Positions 11,912 to 22,830 of a DNA stretch of 64,000 nucleotides are shown here, piece after piece (position 1 is the first letter of the stretch; every line of letters begins with the position of its first letter). A program made the position numbers and the translations under genes. The notes under the pieces were generated by a model, which searched no databases, had not been told where the DNA came from, and saw only the letters and a list, made by a program, of their open reading frames with translations. The stretch is from Polyodon spathula (taxonomy: Eukaryota; Chordata; Actinopteri; Acipenseriformes; Polyodontidae): the NCBI RefSeq assembly GCF_017654505.1, contig NC_054548.1, positions 28,363,796 to 28,427,795 of the forward strand. Direction: 5' to 3'.

Positions 11912-12124
11912 GGTTGAATACTTATGCAAGCAAGATATTTCAGTTTTTTTATTTTTCTTAAAAATATTTCCCAACATAAAACCAATGTCTCCTTACAATA
12001 ACTGATTCTGAGTTTCAGTGTTTAAAAAAAAAAAAAAAATCAAGCAGAACGAAATTTCAATGTACCATTTGTAATTCAGTAATATGAGAGAAATGGTCAG
12101 GGGTCTGAATACTTTTGCAAGCCA

Positions 12125-12127
<3 letters not shown>
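11912..12127 (-). repeat. Right inverted terminal repeat of the Tc1 element
   Basis: Inner motif at about 11910-11935 (reverse complement of 'ttgaatacttatgcaagcaa') and outer motif at about 12095-12120. An A run at 12025-12040 is longer than in the left copy. Confidence 0.9.

Positions 12128-12196
<69 letters not shown>
12128..12196. repeat. (TA)n tract, right flank of Tc1 element
   Basis: Perfect TA repeat that continues the array on the other side of the transposon. Confidence 0.95.
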
Positions 12197-12199
<3 letters not shown>

Positions 12200-12204
<5 letters not shown>

Positions 12205-13875
12205 TATATATCACAAAAACAAAGGGCTAATCAAAGTGTTACTGACCTGCGCTGTATGATTTAAAACAACACTTTCCCTAAGTTTGTGCTTTATTGTACT
12301 GTAAATGGCAGTGCAATATCTTTGTCAACATAGTCATGATTATTCTGATATTTCTAGTGACATGTCCCTGCTCAAAAATCAATGTTTAGTAGTTATTTTA
12401 GTTTTACACTGGTTGTGCATCAGGTCTTCCCATCAAACTGTCTTCTGAATTCACAACATCGGCAAGCTGGTTCCAGACTCCTCTCACAAAGGTCAGCAAT
12501 TTGATTGGTTCATCTGTCTGTCATCTTTACAAACAGCAATATATGCTAAATATGTAGCACAGACACAACAATCCATTTGACTATCATTAAAATAGGCTAC
12601 TTTTTTTTTTTTTTTTAAGAGACTGTTGTGCTGTTTTGCTTTGCTACATGGTTAATATATTGTTTCACGATGAGTCTACCATATATTCTTAATATCTTTG
12701 TATTTTGTACTTTCCTTAAACCCTGACATTTTAGAATTGTCCCACCTGAGCAAAAAACAAAAACATAAATTGTAATGTTATGGTATGAAAATGGTATGCA
12801 ACAGTGTACAGTCGTTTTTTTTTTTTTTTCTGTCGTAAACGTGTCCAGTGATGCTCCTAAATACTACTGTATAACTATAGACTTTTTAACACACTAGTAA
12901 ATATATATATAATTGTGTATATATATATATATATATATATCTATATATTATATATATATATAGATTACATTCACTATATATATTTTTACTTTAAATTTCA
13001 CATGTAATTTTTCTACATTAAAAGATGATAGATTTATATATCTATATAAAAGATTAAAATACAATCGTTGTGTATTTGTATTGTCTTACTCAGTTTAGAC
13101 ACTCAAAGCAATTTAGAATAGTTAGAAACGTTTGAATTTCAGAATATGTCAGATTAACATAATTTACCATAAAATGTCAACTTTTAGTTTTTTGTTCAAT
13201 CCACAATCATTTTTTAATGTGTTTTTTTTTTTTTCTTCCCCATTTTGATTTGCATTTCATTTCAAGAAAACAAATGTTAGCCCCAGGAATGGGTCCGAAA
13301 AAAAAAAAAAAAAAAAGAATGTACTATTTCACTACATTTATAAAATGTTTCTAAAGACTAAACACAAGCAAAGACCTGCTAAGATAATATAAAATCATAG
13401 AAAAGCTTGGATTTTATGTAACTGTTATTTCTTTGTAATAATATTTCACCTACACCTTGGTGCTAAATCTTCACCTTTTATGGCTGTCTGTTGTGAAAAA
13501 GAGTTTGACATGCATCAAAGAAGAGTTGTTGCTTTGTCTAGTCCAGGTTCCAGTCGGTTAATTGACCTAGAAAGGATCCCACTAATGACAGTGGCTGGGT
13601 TTACATGCATGTGAAAATCGACTCTACAGTCATTACACAAATACATCATGAAACAGCAAAAGGACGTCCTTTTGGCAGCGTGACTTTAAATGCAGATTCA
13701 ATCGATTTCTCACGATAAAAATAGCTGTAAAAACTCATGTAAACCGTGCTTGTGGCTCATGAGATTTCAGCAGTAAAGATCCAGGTCTTCTGATTTAATC
13801 TTACATAATCTCTAGCAGAAAGGCTGTACAAAAGTCATACGCACACACACTGAGAATGTACATTTATGGACTACT
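12200..13875. other. Non-coding AT-rich stretch
   Basis: No gene recognised. It contains imperfect (TA)n at about 12901-12962 and several A or T homopolymers. Near 13596-13612 'gggtttacatgcatg' faces 'catgtaaacc' near 13736-13746, a possible short MITE, but the arms match over only about 10 bases. Confidence 0.45.
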
Positions 13876-13879
13876 TTAA

Positions 13880-14372
13880 CGGTAGAACCACCGTGGTTAT
13901 ACTCAGACCAACAACCGCCTTTAGCACTCATTATCACGGTACATTTTATACATCATCATTATTAAAATGAAAGACGAGCTATCAGCACATCATATCAAAC
14001 AACTACACAGCTGAAACGCTGTATTTAAATGAACAACTAAACATAAAAGGTTTATCTTCTAATTTACCACATATAAAGCACTACTTCAAAAAATGAAAAA
14101 CTATAATAAACATTTCAAAAGAAACTAGTATGTAAACAGGTTTATTTACATACAAAACTAAAAACAAACATTTTTTAATCTAAAATGAAAGTAACATATG
14201 ATTTCTCTTGTGTGTGTGTCTCTCTTGCAGCACAGAATCCAGGTTGAGCTGCTGCAGCCTGCAGCTTTGTAGTTTTCTGATTGAAATGTTTCTGATGAAG
14301 CGCTGTGGCTAGCTTCAAGATGAAATCTCTCCTACTGATATTTTCCCAGGTGCATTTGTTGTACAAAACAAA
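13880..14372 (-). pseudogene. Second piggyBac transposase C-terminal remnant
   Basis: The minus-strand translation includes 'CTWENISRRDFILKLATAL' followed by HQKHFNQK, homologous to the 'ITRRDFILQLAQELRKKHF' segment of the first remnant. TTAA at 13876-13879 is followed by 'CGGTAGAACCACC', parallel to 'CACTAGAACCGCC' after the TTAA of the first remnant, and 'CAACAACCGCC' parallels 'CATACAACCGCC'. So the same 3' end is preserved twice in opposite states of decay. Upstream coding sequence is lost at the (TG)n/(TA)n array that starts at 14391. Confidence 0.7.
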
Positions 14373-14383
14373 TAGATAACAAC

Positions 14384-14525
<142 letters not shown>

Positions 14526-14610
14526 AATATTGTAGGTTATATTCAAAATAAAAACATGTATTGTAAAATGTGTTTCCAGTGTTAATGAAATTTAACTTTT
14601 AGATGTTCCA

Positions 14611-14611
<1 letters not shown>

Positions 14612-14681
<70 letters not shown>
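14612..14681. repeat. (CA)n microsatellite
   Basis: About 34 CA units, 90 bases after the compound TG/TA array and complementary to its TG half. Confidence 0.95.
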
Positions 14682-14682
<1 letters not shown>

Positions 14683-16533
14683 TATAAATTCTAAGTAGTA
14701 AAACATGTACTTTACATTTGTGTGTGTGTGTTGGAGAGGTAACCAAACAAACGAGGTGCTAACGCGGGGTGTAATTCAAAAGTGTGTGACAACATGTGAA
14801 TTAATTTCTCTTGTTAAATGTTTTTATCTTCATGGCAATGCAAGAATCTCTTCTAACAATATTCAGAGTCATTCTTTTCCTGCTTAGTAAGCAGACACGG
14901 ACATTTGAATATCCCCTCCCCTAAAATACTATAAATTGAGTAATCTGCATTGGCATGGACATTTTTTTTTCCTAAATCATAACTGCATCGCAAAGCATTT
15001 CCTGAAAAGTACAGCAAACACGGCGTGAGGAAAACTGTCATCACTTGTGCATGTAAATGCCGCCTACCCCCTCTTTTTCTGTCTCCACTCAATTTTCATA
15101 CCATGTATTAGAAAATATGTTCATAAGAAACAAAAACATTTTTAAAAGGGATAGATTTTTCAAGCAAATCCAACTGCAAATCCTCTCTCAGTCCCAACCA
15201 ATTTATTTTGTTATCCCTATTCTCAGTATAGTCAAACATATTGAAACATAGTGAGCACTGTTAATTCAAACAATCATTCCAGTCACCCTAATCACCATTA
15301 AACCATTTAGCCCAATCACATTATATTAATTAATCTGTGCAGTGTATTTATTTATTAATTTAGGTACCAAATGTATTTATTTAATGTAAATTATTTTTAA
15401 TCAGCCACTTAATGGTACAATAATTCAACAACAAACTATATGGATGTTTGCCTAACACTACAAACCATGCCATGTGTGTGCACCCATGATTATGTGATCT
15501 GTTAATAGACAGTTTATAGAAACAATATTTTGCAATATATGCAATATTTTACTTGATTCTTAAATCCATTATAAAGTGATATAAACATTTATGCAAGAAA
15601 AAAACTTCATACTTTTGCAAATTGATTACAAGCTTTCCTTGATGTCTATTATTTAGTGTCAAACTACATTTCCTGTTGATTCTTATCCCTGATTTTATTA
15701 TGCCTCTCAACACTGATTTAACACGCTATATTTCAATTTGACTAATGTGTTGACTTAGTGTTGACTACAGCATGGATTCTATTGTTTCATGTTTTGAATG
15801 AGATTGTTTTTCAGACAAAGTGTAAGTACTACGTTGGATTAAATAAGGTAATCATGTGTTAAGTGGTACAGAACCAGTGTCAGTTGTAAAGTGTGACATT
15901 CTCCAACAAATTGTTGAAACATATTGCTTCACAGTGGGCTAAGTAGTGCTGGTTGTTATACCCCAAAGGACAGCTGACTTTGTGATCTATTCCAAAACTA
16001 TTTCATGCAGGCCAATGTCATTTGCTACCTGGTTAAGGTATTCACCCTAAGGGGTTATGTTTGTAATTGCTGCGTTTGTGATAAGAACTTTGCTCTCTTG
16101 CTAGAATAAAAATGCTCTGCGCTAGATGCGTGTCTGCATTGTGTTGAATGAGGAGCTTCTCTAAACATAAGTCCTTTGTATAAATAAAAAAATAAAAACC
16201 CTTTATCAGGTGTAGTATCTTTCTACTATATATCAATAATGGGGCATATTTAAAAAAAAAAAATTTTATAAGGAGAAAATCACCTATTATTCCTTGTAAG
16301 CATTCCCAAGTAGTTTGTTTCTCATTTGTATCATTAAAGCCAGTCGGAAACAAAAGGACTGTGGTAAAAAAAATAAAATAATAATAAAAAAATACTAAAG
16401 AAATGTATGTTAAAGAATACTAGATTTTTTATTCACCGAGGAAAAAAATTCTTAAAACATTCTTTGCTATTTGCTATCTTTTTTTAAAGGTTTTTTTTTA
16501 ATTATTATTTTTATTTAAGCAAATGGGCATGGC

Positions 16534-16535
<2 letters not shown>
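14682..16535. other. Non-coding stretch, nothing recognised
   Basis: AT-rich. The open frames are short and have no recognisable domains. Several A/T homopolymers lie near 16250-16500. Confidence 0.45.
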
Positions 16536-16537
<2 letters not shown>

Positions 16538-16590
<53 letters not shown>

Positions 16591-16601
16591 TTTGTTGTTG
16601 T

Positions 16602-16633
<32 letters not shown>

Positions 16634-16690
16634 TTCTTAGCAGAGCCCCTATCCAGGGCAACTTACAATTGTTACAAAATATCACAGTAC
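16538..16690 (-). repeat. SINE/LINE tail with (ATT)n and (TTG)n
   Basis: Read on the minus strand, 'aattgtaagttgccctggat' followed by 'aggggctctgctaag' leads into AAC and AAT repeats. This 'gccctggata...ctgctaa' box is a common 3' tail of fish SINEs and LINEs. The same tail type in plus orientation is at 25205-25341. Confidence 0.7.
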
Positions 16691-16894
16691 AAAGTATAAC
16701 TTTGCAAAATATCACTTTATTTAGAGGCACGGTAGTTCCTCGTACAAGTGAGAAAAAGTTGTTGGAAACTACCGAGACTCTATATACAGTTTCAAGAGTT
16801 TTGTTGTTTTCACCATGTTGCAGTGGCAAAACTAAATCACTTAGAATTACCATCTGTACCAGTACCAAAAGTCTGAAACTTCGTTCCAGTTCAA

Positions 16895-18268
16895 ATGTTG
16901 CCTACCGTTCCTGCCACTCAAACATCGAATCGGCGCCGATCCAAGCGACTTCGGTCTCAGGACGCCCCTCCGGATCGATTGTTTTGGAAGGACTGGCCCA
17001 TGATTAAATCGATAAAAACCCTCCTTAAAAACGGTAATGCGATTCCAGCAGGGAGTGAGAGAGTCTCTTTTTATTCTCTATTGCAATTCAGTCTCAGCAG
17101 AACCAGTCTTTCCTCCGAAAAAACATAATCAGCCACGCCCAGCCATTCAGTGTCCTAAAGTAGACATCAGGCAGTCTATTCCGGATCAAATCACCCCTAC
17201 AACTAGCACCGCAAACCAGCAGCCAGCCATTGAAATCCAACATTCGCAAATATTTAACGAGATAAAATCATTTATGCAGCCTTTTGCTGATACTCTATCT
17301 TCGGTCAGTTCTCAACTGTTGGATCTAGATAAAAGGGTGTCTAATATGGAACAGGGAAAACAATCTACAGCGCTGTCATTAATTCCAGCATCAAATACTG
17401 CAGTGCCGCCTACAGCTTCTTCCGGTCCAGCCCTAATTTCAGCCAGCGAAGCAGATCCTCCAATATACAACCTCGCTACTGCCTCTACATACGGATCCTC
17501 CTCTCCAACTGCAGCTAGACGGTCACACTATATCTCCACAAATCAGACGTAACATTCTCGAAGGTAAGGACATTAATCTTGTTTCACTATTAATGACGAC
17601 TTCAGAATTCTTGAACCATAGAGTAGTGGATTACGGAGATTTGGCAGTAACTGTAAAATCCAGAGATCCCAGACTGCTTAAAAATCTTACATTAGGGGAA
17701 TTTGTCCTTGCTTTCTCCTTATTCGGAGATGTGTTATGCTCAGTATATCATAACTGCAGAGCTTAATTGGACTCATACGAATACTACATCGTGGAGCTGT
17801 CTGTCAGATATGGTGGGACTATGTTTTGAGTATCATAAAGCATTCTCTGCAAAAGCAGCAGCGATATTGGCAGCAGATAATCACATAATCAATTGGGCAC
17901 AACCTGACCCAGATCTATTTAACAGAACTTTTGGTGGTCTAAGAGCTAACGCATGTGGGGTCTGTGCTTCAACAGCTCACTTAACATCCCTCTGCCCTAA
18001 AGCTCCAATTGCATCAACTTCTAAAGCACCCGGTTTCTCCGCTAATTCATACACGTCTTCAGTACCTAATCCTATACATTCTTCAGCTCCCCTCGATCAG
18101 TCCACAAGGAAAGACAAATACGGGCGCAGTATTAGATTTTCAGGAGGAAGACAAATCTGCAACAATTTCAATACTGGCTTCTGTTCGAACAGGCAATGCA
18201 ATCTTATCCACATGTGCAACCATTGTGGAGACGCTCACGCTAATACAATCTGCCCTTTAAAACGCAAG
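16895..18268 (+). pseudogene. DIRS-type retroelement Gag, frameshifted
   Basis: Three overlapping frames together cover a Gag-like protein: a basic N-terminus (about 16895-17128), a serine/proline-rich middle (17037-17552) and a C-terminal part (about 17560-18268). The last part holds 'AELNW'-like remains of a conserved tract, then 'CNNFNTGFC...CNLIHMCNHCGDAHANTICP', a cysteine/histidine zinc-binding region spread over residues encoded at about 18160-18255. That knuckle pattern and the SLFGDVLCSVYH and EYHKAFSAKAAA segments are typical of Gag proteins of DIRS/Ngaro tyrosine-recombinase retroelements. At least two frameshifts and several stops make it non-functional. The RT of the same element follows directly. 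Confidence 0.72.
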
Positions 18269-18279
18269 TGACTTTCCCC

Positions 18280-18374
18280 GATGCTTACAGTCTTTACTCC
18301 TATAAACATCCGGCATTACAAAGTAAATTACAGAATCATCCCGACAGTAATTTAATTAATTACCTGATCGTCGG

Positions 18375-18408
<34 letters not shown>

Positions 18409-18792
18409 TTTTTCAACCGGTCTGACTCAAATTCCTTCTTCCTCGTTCAAAAGCAAAAATCTTTATTCAGCGACTCAAGAACCACAATTAGTGCAATCTC
18501 TCATCGAAAAAGAAATTATAAAAGGATTTATAGTCGGTCCATTTTTAGCTCCTCCTTTTCTAGTGTATAAATTAATCCTATCGGCATTGCCATGAGGAAA
18601 ATGTCAGAAAAAATGCGTCTCTTTATTGATTTATCAGCACCACGGGGGTCAAGCACCAGCAGCATTAACTCATTAATTCCAAAAGATCAATTTTCCCTGC
18701 ACTACATCACTATTGCAGACGCAAAACATTCTATTAAATTAGCAGGTCGTGGTTCCTGGTTAGCAAGAGCAGATATATCAGACGCATTTAAA
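18280..18792 (+). pseudogene. DIRS-type reverse transcriptase, N-terminal part
   Basis: After Gag a new frame gives 'TPINIPALQSKLQNHPDSN' and 'INYLIVGL', an A run of about 28 bases, then 'LIEKEIIKGFIVGPF', 'PIGIAMRKMSEKMRLFIDLS' and 'GRGSWLARADISDAFK'. This is the start of a DIRS/Ngaro reverse transcriptase up to the first catalytic aspartate block (motif A, ADISDAFK). Coding similarity stops exactly where the CR1 sequence begins at about 18793, so the active-site YxDD region, RNase H and tyrosine recombinase are absent. The A run and a frame change also break the frame. Confidence 0.75.
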
Positions 18793-18910
18793 GCGACAGC
18801 GAGTGGGAGAAGAACAGGCGTGGAAAGGTACAGAGCAGTTTAGAAGCAGTTTGAAAGCAGGCAGACGGCTGCAGAAGAAACTAAACTTCAAAAGAAAAAA
18901 AACCCTCAAC

Positions 18911-19855
18911 ATGGTCTTCAAGCCAGTAATCTGTGACACCTGCTTGATGTGGGAAATCCGAGAAAACCCAGCAGAGCTAAACCAAGTGTGCGTAAAGTGC
19001 TGCGCGATCCAGGATTTGCATAAACTAGTAAGTATGCTAGAAATGGAGCTGGAAGAAGTGAGACAACAATAGGATCTTGAGGAACTGGCACACCCACAAT
19101 TCATGGAAGTCTGCATCACCCCTAACAGACTGAAAGCCACCAGGGAGATAGAAGGTCAGAACAGCTGGGTTCAGGTAGGCAGAAGCAGGGAAAAAAAGAA
19201 ACTTTGTCAAACACAACCACCAGAAATCAAAACAACCAACAAATTTGAGTCACTTCAGAATTTTGATGAGCGGAACCAACAACAAGAGAACGAAAGGAAC
19301 AACATCCAGGACCCCATTGACAGTGGTGACCAGACAGCAAAAAGAAGGGAGGTCATGATTGTTGGGGACTCCATATTGAGAAACACAGCAAGTTCAATTC
19401 GCAGTTTGGACCCCCTTACTACAACAGTGTGCTGCCTTCCGGGAGCCTCGGTCAAGCACATCACTGAGAACGTGGACAGGCTCCTAGAACGGACAGGAGA
19501 CGACCCGGTAGTAGTCGTCCACGTCGGTACAAACAACATTGGAAGAGACAGACCAAAATCCCTGCAAAACAAATTCAGAGAGCTAGGAAGGAAATTAAAA
19601 GAGAAAACCAAAACTGTGGTATTTTCTGGTATACTACCGGCACCTTGCAAAGGACCATATGGACAGCTGGAAATAATTAATCAAAATGCATGGCTGAAGA
19701 TGTGATGCACACGAGAAGGCTTCACCTATCTTGATCATTGGACCATATTTTACAATGAGGACTATCTGTATAGACGGGATGGACTGCACTTAAATAACAA
19801 GGGAATCAGTCTACTTAGAGAAAAGATCCTCGAACAGGTTCAGAAGCATTTAAAT
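18911..19855 (+). pseudogene. CR1 ORF1, zinc-finger plus SGNH-esterase-like protein
   Basis: It starts MVFKPVICDTC with a second pair CVKCC (a small zinc-binding motif), then a coiled-coil-like LVSMLEMELEEVRQQ. A TAG stop follows at about 19070, and the frame continues to an esterase-like domain. Its blocks are VMIVGDSILRN (nucleophile Ser block), VVVHVGTNNIGRD (Asn block) and RRDGLHLNNKG (catalytic Asp/His block). The last one lies after a TGA stop at 19703 in a place where related proteins have tryptophan. SGNH-type domains are known in CR1 ORF1 proteins. All parts are in the same frame, so only point stops damage it. Confidence 0.8.
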
Positions 19856-19957
19856 AACTTTAGCATAACTGAGGCAGAAGTGTTAAAGGGACTAGGAGCT
19901 CTTAAAATAAACAAATCCCCTGGGCCGGATGAGATCCTCCCAGTAGTACTCAAATAA

Positions 19958-21370
19958 ATGAAAGAAATAATTTACAAACCGCTAACCAAGATCATGCAGC
20001 AGTCTCTTGACACAGGGGTGGTACCAACAGACTGGAAAATTGCAAACATAATACCGATCCACAAAAAGGGAAACAAAACTGAGCCAGGTAACTACAGACC
20101 AGTAAGCCTGACTTCTATTATATGCAAACTTATGGAAACTTTAATAAGATCCAAAATGGAAAATTACCTATATGGTAACAGGGTCCTGGGAGACAGTCAA
20201 CATGGTTTTAGGAAAGGGAGATCGTGTCTAACTAACTTGCTTGATTTTTTTGAGGATGCAACATCGATAATGGAGAATTGCAAAGCATATGACATGGTTT
20301 ATTTAGATTTCCAGAAAGCTTTTGACAAAGTCCCGCCCAAAAGATTAATTCTCAAACTGAACGCAGTTGGGATTCAAGGAAACACATGTACATGGATTAG
20401 GGAGTGGTTAACATGTAGAAAACAGAAAGTACTTATTAGAGGAAAAACCTCAGAATGGAGTGTGGTAACCAGTGGTGTACCACAGGGATCAGTATTAGGT
20501 CCTCTGCTATTCCTAATCTACATTAATGATTTAGATTCTGGTATACTAAGCAAAATTGTTAAATTTGCAGACGACACAAAAGTAGGAGGAGTGGCAAACA
20601 CTGTTGCAGCAGCAAAGGTCATTCAAAATGATCTAGACAAGATTCAGAACTGGGCAGACACATGGCAAATGACATTTAATAGAGAAAAGTGTAAGGTACT
20701 GCACGCAGGAAATAAAAATGTACATTATAAATATCATATGGGAGATACTGAAATTGGAGAAGCAATCTATGAAAAAGACCTAGGAGTTTTTGTTGACTCA
20801 GAAATGTCTTCATCTAGACAATGTGGGGAAGCTATAAAAAAGGCTAACAAGATGCTCGGATACATTGTGAAAAGTGTTGAATTTAAATCAAGGGAAGTAA
20901 TGTTAAAACTGTACAATGCACTAGTAAGACCTCATCTTGAATATTGTGTTCAGTTCTGGTCACCTCGCTATAAAAAAGATATTGCTGCTCTAGAAAGAGT
21001 GCAAAGAAGAGCGACCAGAATTATTCCGGGCTTAAAAGGCATGTCATATGCAGACAGGCTAAAAGAATTGAATCTGTTCAGTCTTGAACAAAGAAGACTA
21101 CGTGGCGACCTAATTCAAGCATTCAAAATTCTAAAAGGTATTGACAGTGTCGACCTAAGGGACTTTTTCAGCCTGAAAAAAGAAACAAGGACCAGGGGTC
21201 ACAAATGGAGATTAGACAAAGGGGCATTCAGAACAGAAAATAGGAGGCACTTCTTTACACAGAGAATTGTGAGGGTCTGGAATCAACTCCCCAGTAATGT
21301 TGTTGAAGCTGACACCCTGGGATCCTTCAAGAAGCTGCTTGATGAGATTTTGGGATCAATAAGCTACTAA
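19958..21370 (+). CDS. CR1 reverse transcriptase domain, open 470 codons
   Basis: RNA-directed DNA polymerase of a CR1-clade LINE, used in target-primed reverse transcription. Blocks in order are PIHKKGNKTEPGNYRPVSLT, QHGFRKGRSCLTNL, MVYLDFQKAFDKVP (motif A, with catalytic Asp), SGVPQGSVLGPLLFLIYIND (motif B), FADDTKVGG (motif C, catalytic FADD), then the thumb region and a C-terminal LPSNVVEADTLGSFKKLLDE that ends many CR1-group proteins. The upstream RT start (FSITEAEVLKGLGALKINK) lies in the same frame before a TAA at 19955. The first ATG at 19958 is therefore only the start of the open part. No endonuclease precedes it. Confidence 0.9.
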   Translation: MKEIIYKPLTKIMQQSLDTGVVPTDWKIANIIPIHKKGNKTEPGNYRPVSLTSIICKLMETLIRSKMENYLYGNRVLGDSQHGFRKGRSCLTNLLDFFEDATSIMENCKAYDMVYLDFQKAFDKVPPKRLILKLNAVGIQGNTCTWIREWLTCRKQKVLIRGKTSEWSVVTSGVPQGSVLGPLLFLIYINDLDSGILSKIVKFADDTKVGGVANTVAAAKVIQNDLDKIQNWADTWQMTFNREKCKVLHAGNKNVHYKYHMGDTEIGEAIYEKDLGVFVDSEMSSSRQCGEAIKKANKMLGYIVKSVEFKSREVMLKLYNALVRPHLEYCVQFWSPRYKKDIAALERVQRRATRIIPGLKGMSYADRLKELNLFSLEQRRLRGDLIQAFKILKGIDSVDLRDFFSLKKETRTRGHKWRLDKGAFRTENRRHFFTQRIVRVWNQLPSNVVEADTLGSFKKLLDEILGSISY

Positions 21371-21443
21371 CAACCAAACGAGCAAGATGGGCCGAATGGC
21401 CTCCTCTCGTTTGTAAACTTTCTTATGTTCTTATGTTCTTATG

Positions 21444-21680
21444 TTTTTATATATTATCCCAAAACGTACCGTCGTTAAGTAACCTGTTAATGTCTTGGTT
21501 TTGTATTCCTAGTAAATAAACTCAAGGTAGCCAAGCAATCCCAGTTTTAAAGTATCATAAAGTAATCCACATGCAAGGCACGTTTTGTCATTGTTAAAAA
21601 CAATAAATTGAATCAATTGCAATTTTTGTAAGTGGCTATTACCTGCAGACATTACTTAATGATGTATCTTTTTATTATGT
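21444..21680. other. Spacer between CR1 and integrase-like gene
   Basis: AT-rich, no feature recognised. 'attatgttacag' at its end fits a 3' splice site for the next gene. Confidence 0.4.
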
Positions 21681-21682
21681 TA

Positions 21683-22796
21683 CAGAAAGACGAAACCTAA
21701 ACGTGTTACCCCACAGCAATTTGCAAAAATGACACACAAACTAGGGAGTTTAGGACTTAGGAAATTTTGGGACTTCTTAATACTGAGAAAAAAAGGCTGT
21801 ATCGTCGGAAACACTTCTCTGATATTGTTGCCGTTGCGTGCTACATAATGGAACAAACAGAGGCTTCCGGACAACTGCTTAGGTACAGGTTGATGCATTT
21901 ATAATGTATTCAGCATGGATTTGTGCTAAAACGAGAAACCGTGAGGCTGCTTCTTAGTATTCTTGATCCCATTGGTGTTATACACCGAAGTGTAAGAAGG
22001 CTCAGACGGCGAAGATACCACAACCCTGGTCCAAATTTTATGTGGCACCTTGACTCTTACGATAAATTGAAACCTTATGGTCTCTGTAGAAATGAATGCG
22101 TTGATGGCTTTTCACGAAGTGTAATCTGGCTTGATGTATACTCTACTAATAGCGACCCTAGAGTAATAGCTACTTATTTTATAGAGGCTGTAAAGGCAAG
22201 AGCTGCCTGTCCAAAACGGGTGCGTGCAGACCGTGGAACGGAAAATGTGTACGTGGAGCAGATGCAGAGATTTCTCAGACGAGATGGCACCGATCGGTTT
22301 GCTAGCCATGCAAGTTTTGTGTATGGTTCTAGTAACCATAACCAAAGAATATCAAGTTTTGGGGGTTTTCTGAGGAAGGAGAATGTACAATTCTGGATGA
22401 ACCTTTTTCAGAGTCTGAAGGAAGAAGACCACTTCTCAGGGGATTTCGTACACAAGTCTCTTGTCCAGTTTTGCTTTATGGAATTGCTGCAGGTTGGTTA
22501 TTTAAATATATCTGTCCTAATAGTTGCATGTTTGGTATTCCTGTGACAAGGTCATTTTTAAGTAAATAAGTCTGAAAAAAGAGGAATAAATAAATAATGC
22601 AATGTCGTGTAAGCCTTATTTATGTATGCATTGCAAGACACAAATCCAGTGAGATTAAAATTCAAATTAAACCCATATTTTCCAATGGTCTGCTCATGTA
22701 TTTTGCTGAGGCTATTCCCCCGTTTGCTACGTGTTTGCTGAATAATTTGTGTATTTATTCATTGAGACATTGCACACACAATTGTCTGTTATATTA

Positions 22797-22830
<34 letters not shown>

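Larger units (their letters stand above)
10508..12127 (-). mobile_element. Complete Tc1-like DNA transposon (1620 bp)
   Basis: The ends are CAGTGCCTTGCAAAAGTATG on the left and, as reverse complement, CAGTGGCTTGCAAAAGTATT on the right. Nearly identical inverted repeats of about 215 bp follow. Each carries an outer motif (TTGCAAAAGTATnCAGACCCC) and an inner variant (TTGCATAAGTATTCA), which is the IR/DR arrangement of two transposase sites per end seen in Tc1-like elements such as Sleeping Beauty. TA dinucleotides flank both ends, as expected for TA insertion, although the surrounding (TA)n makes the duplication itself invisible. With an unbroken transposase inside, this is the best-preserved mobile element in the window. 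Confidence 0.93.
18793..21443 (+). mobile_element. CR1-type LINE, internally deleted
   Basis: The element runs from a GC-richer 5' leader ('gcgacagcgagtgggag') through ORF1 and an RT gene to a 3' end 'gggccgaatggcctcctctc' followed by three TTCTTATG units (21420-21443). Short 8-bp terminal repeats instead of poly-A are a CR1 trait. ORF1 and the RT region are in one reading frame, interrupted by three stops (about 19070 TAG, 19703 TGA, 19955 TAA). The AP-endonuclease that should sit between them is missing, so the copy is a deletion derivative. It begins at the break in the DIRS element, but sequence after 21443 does not resume the DIRS RT. Confidence 0.88.
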
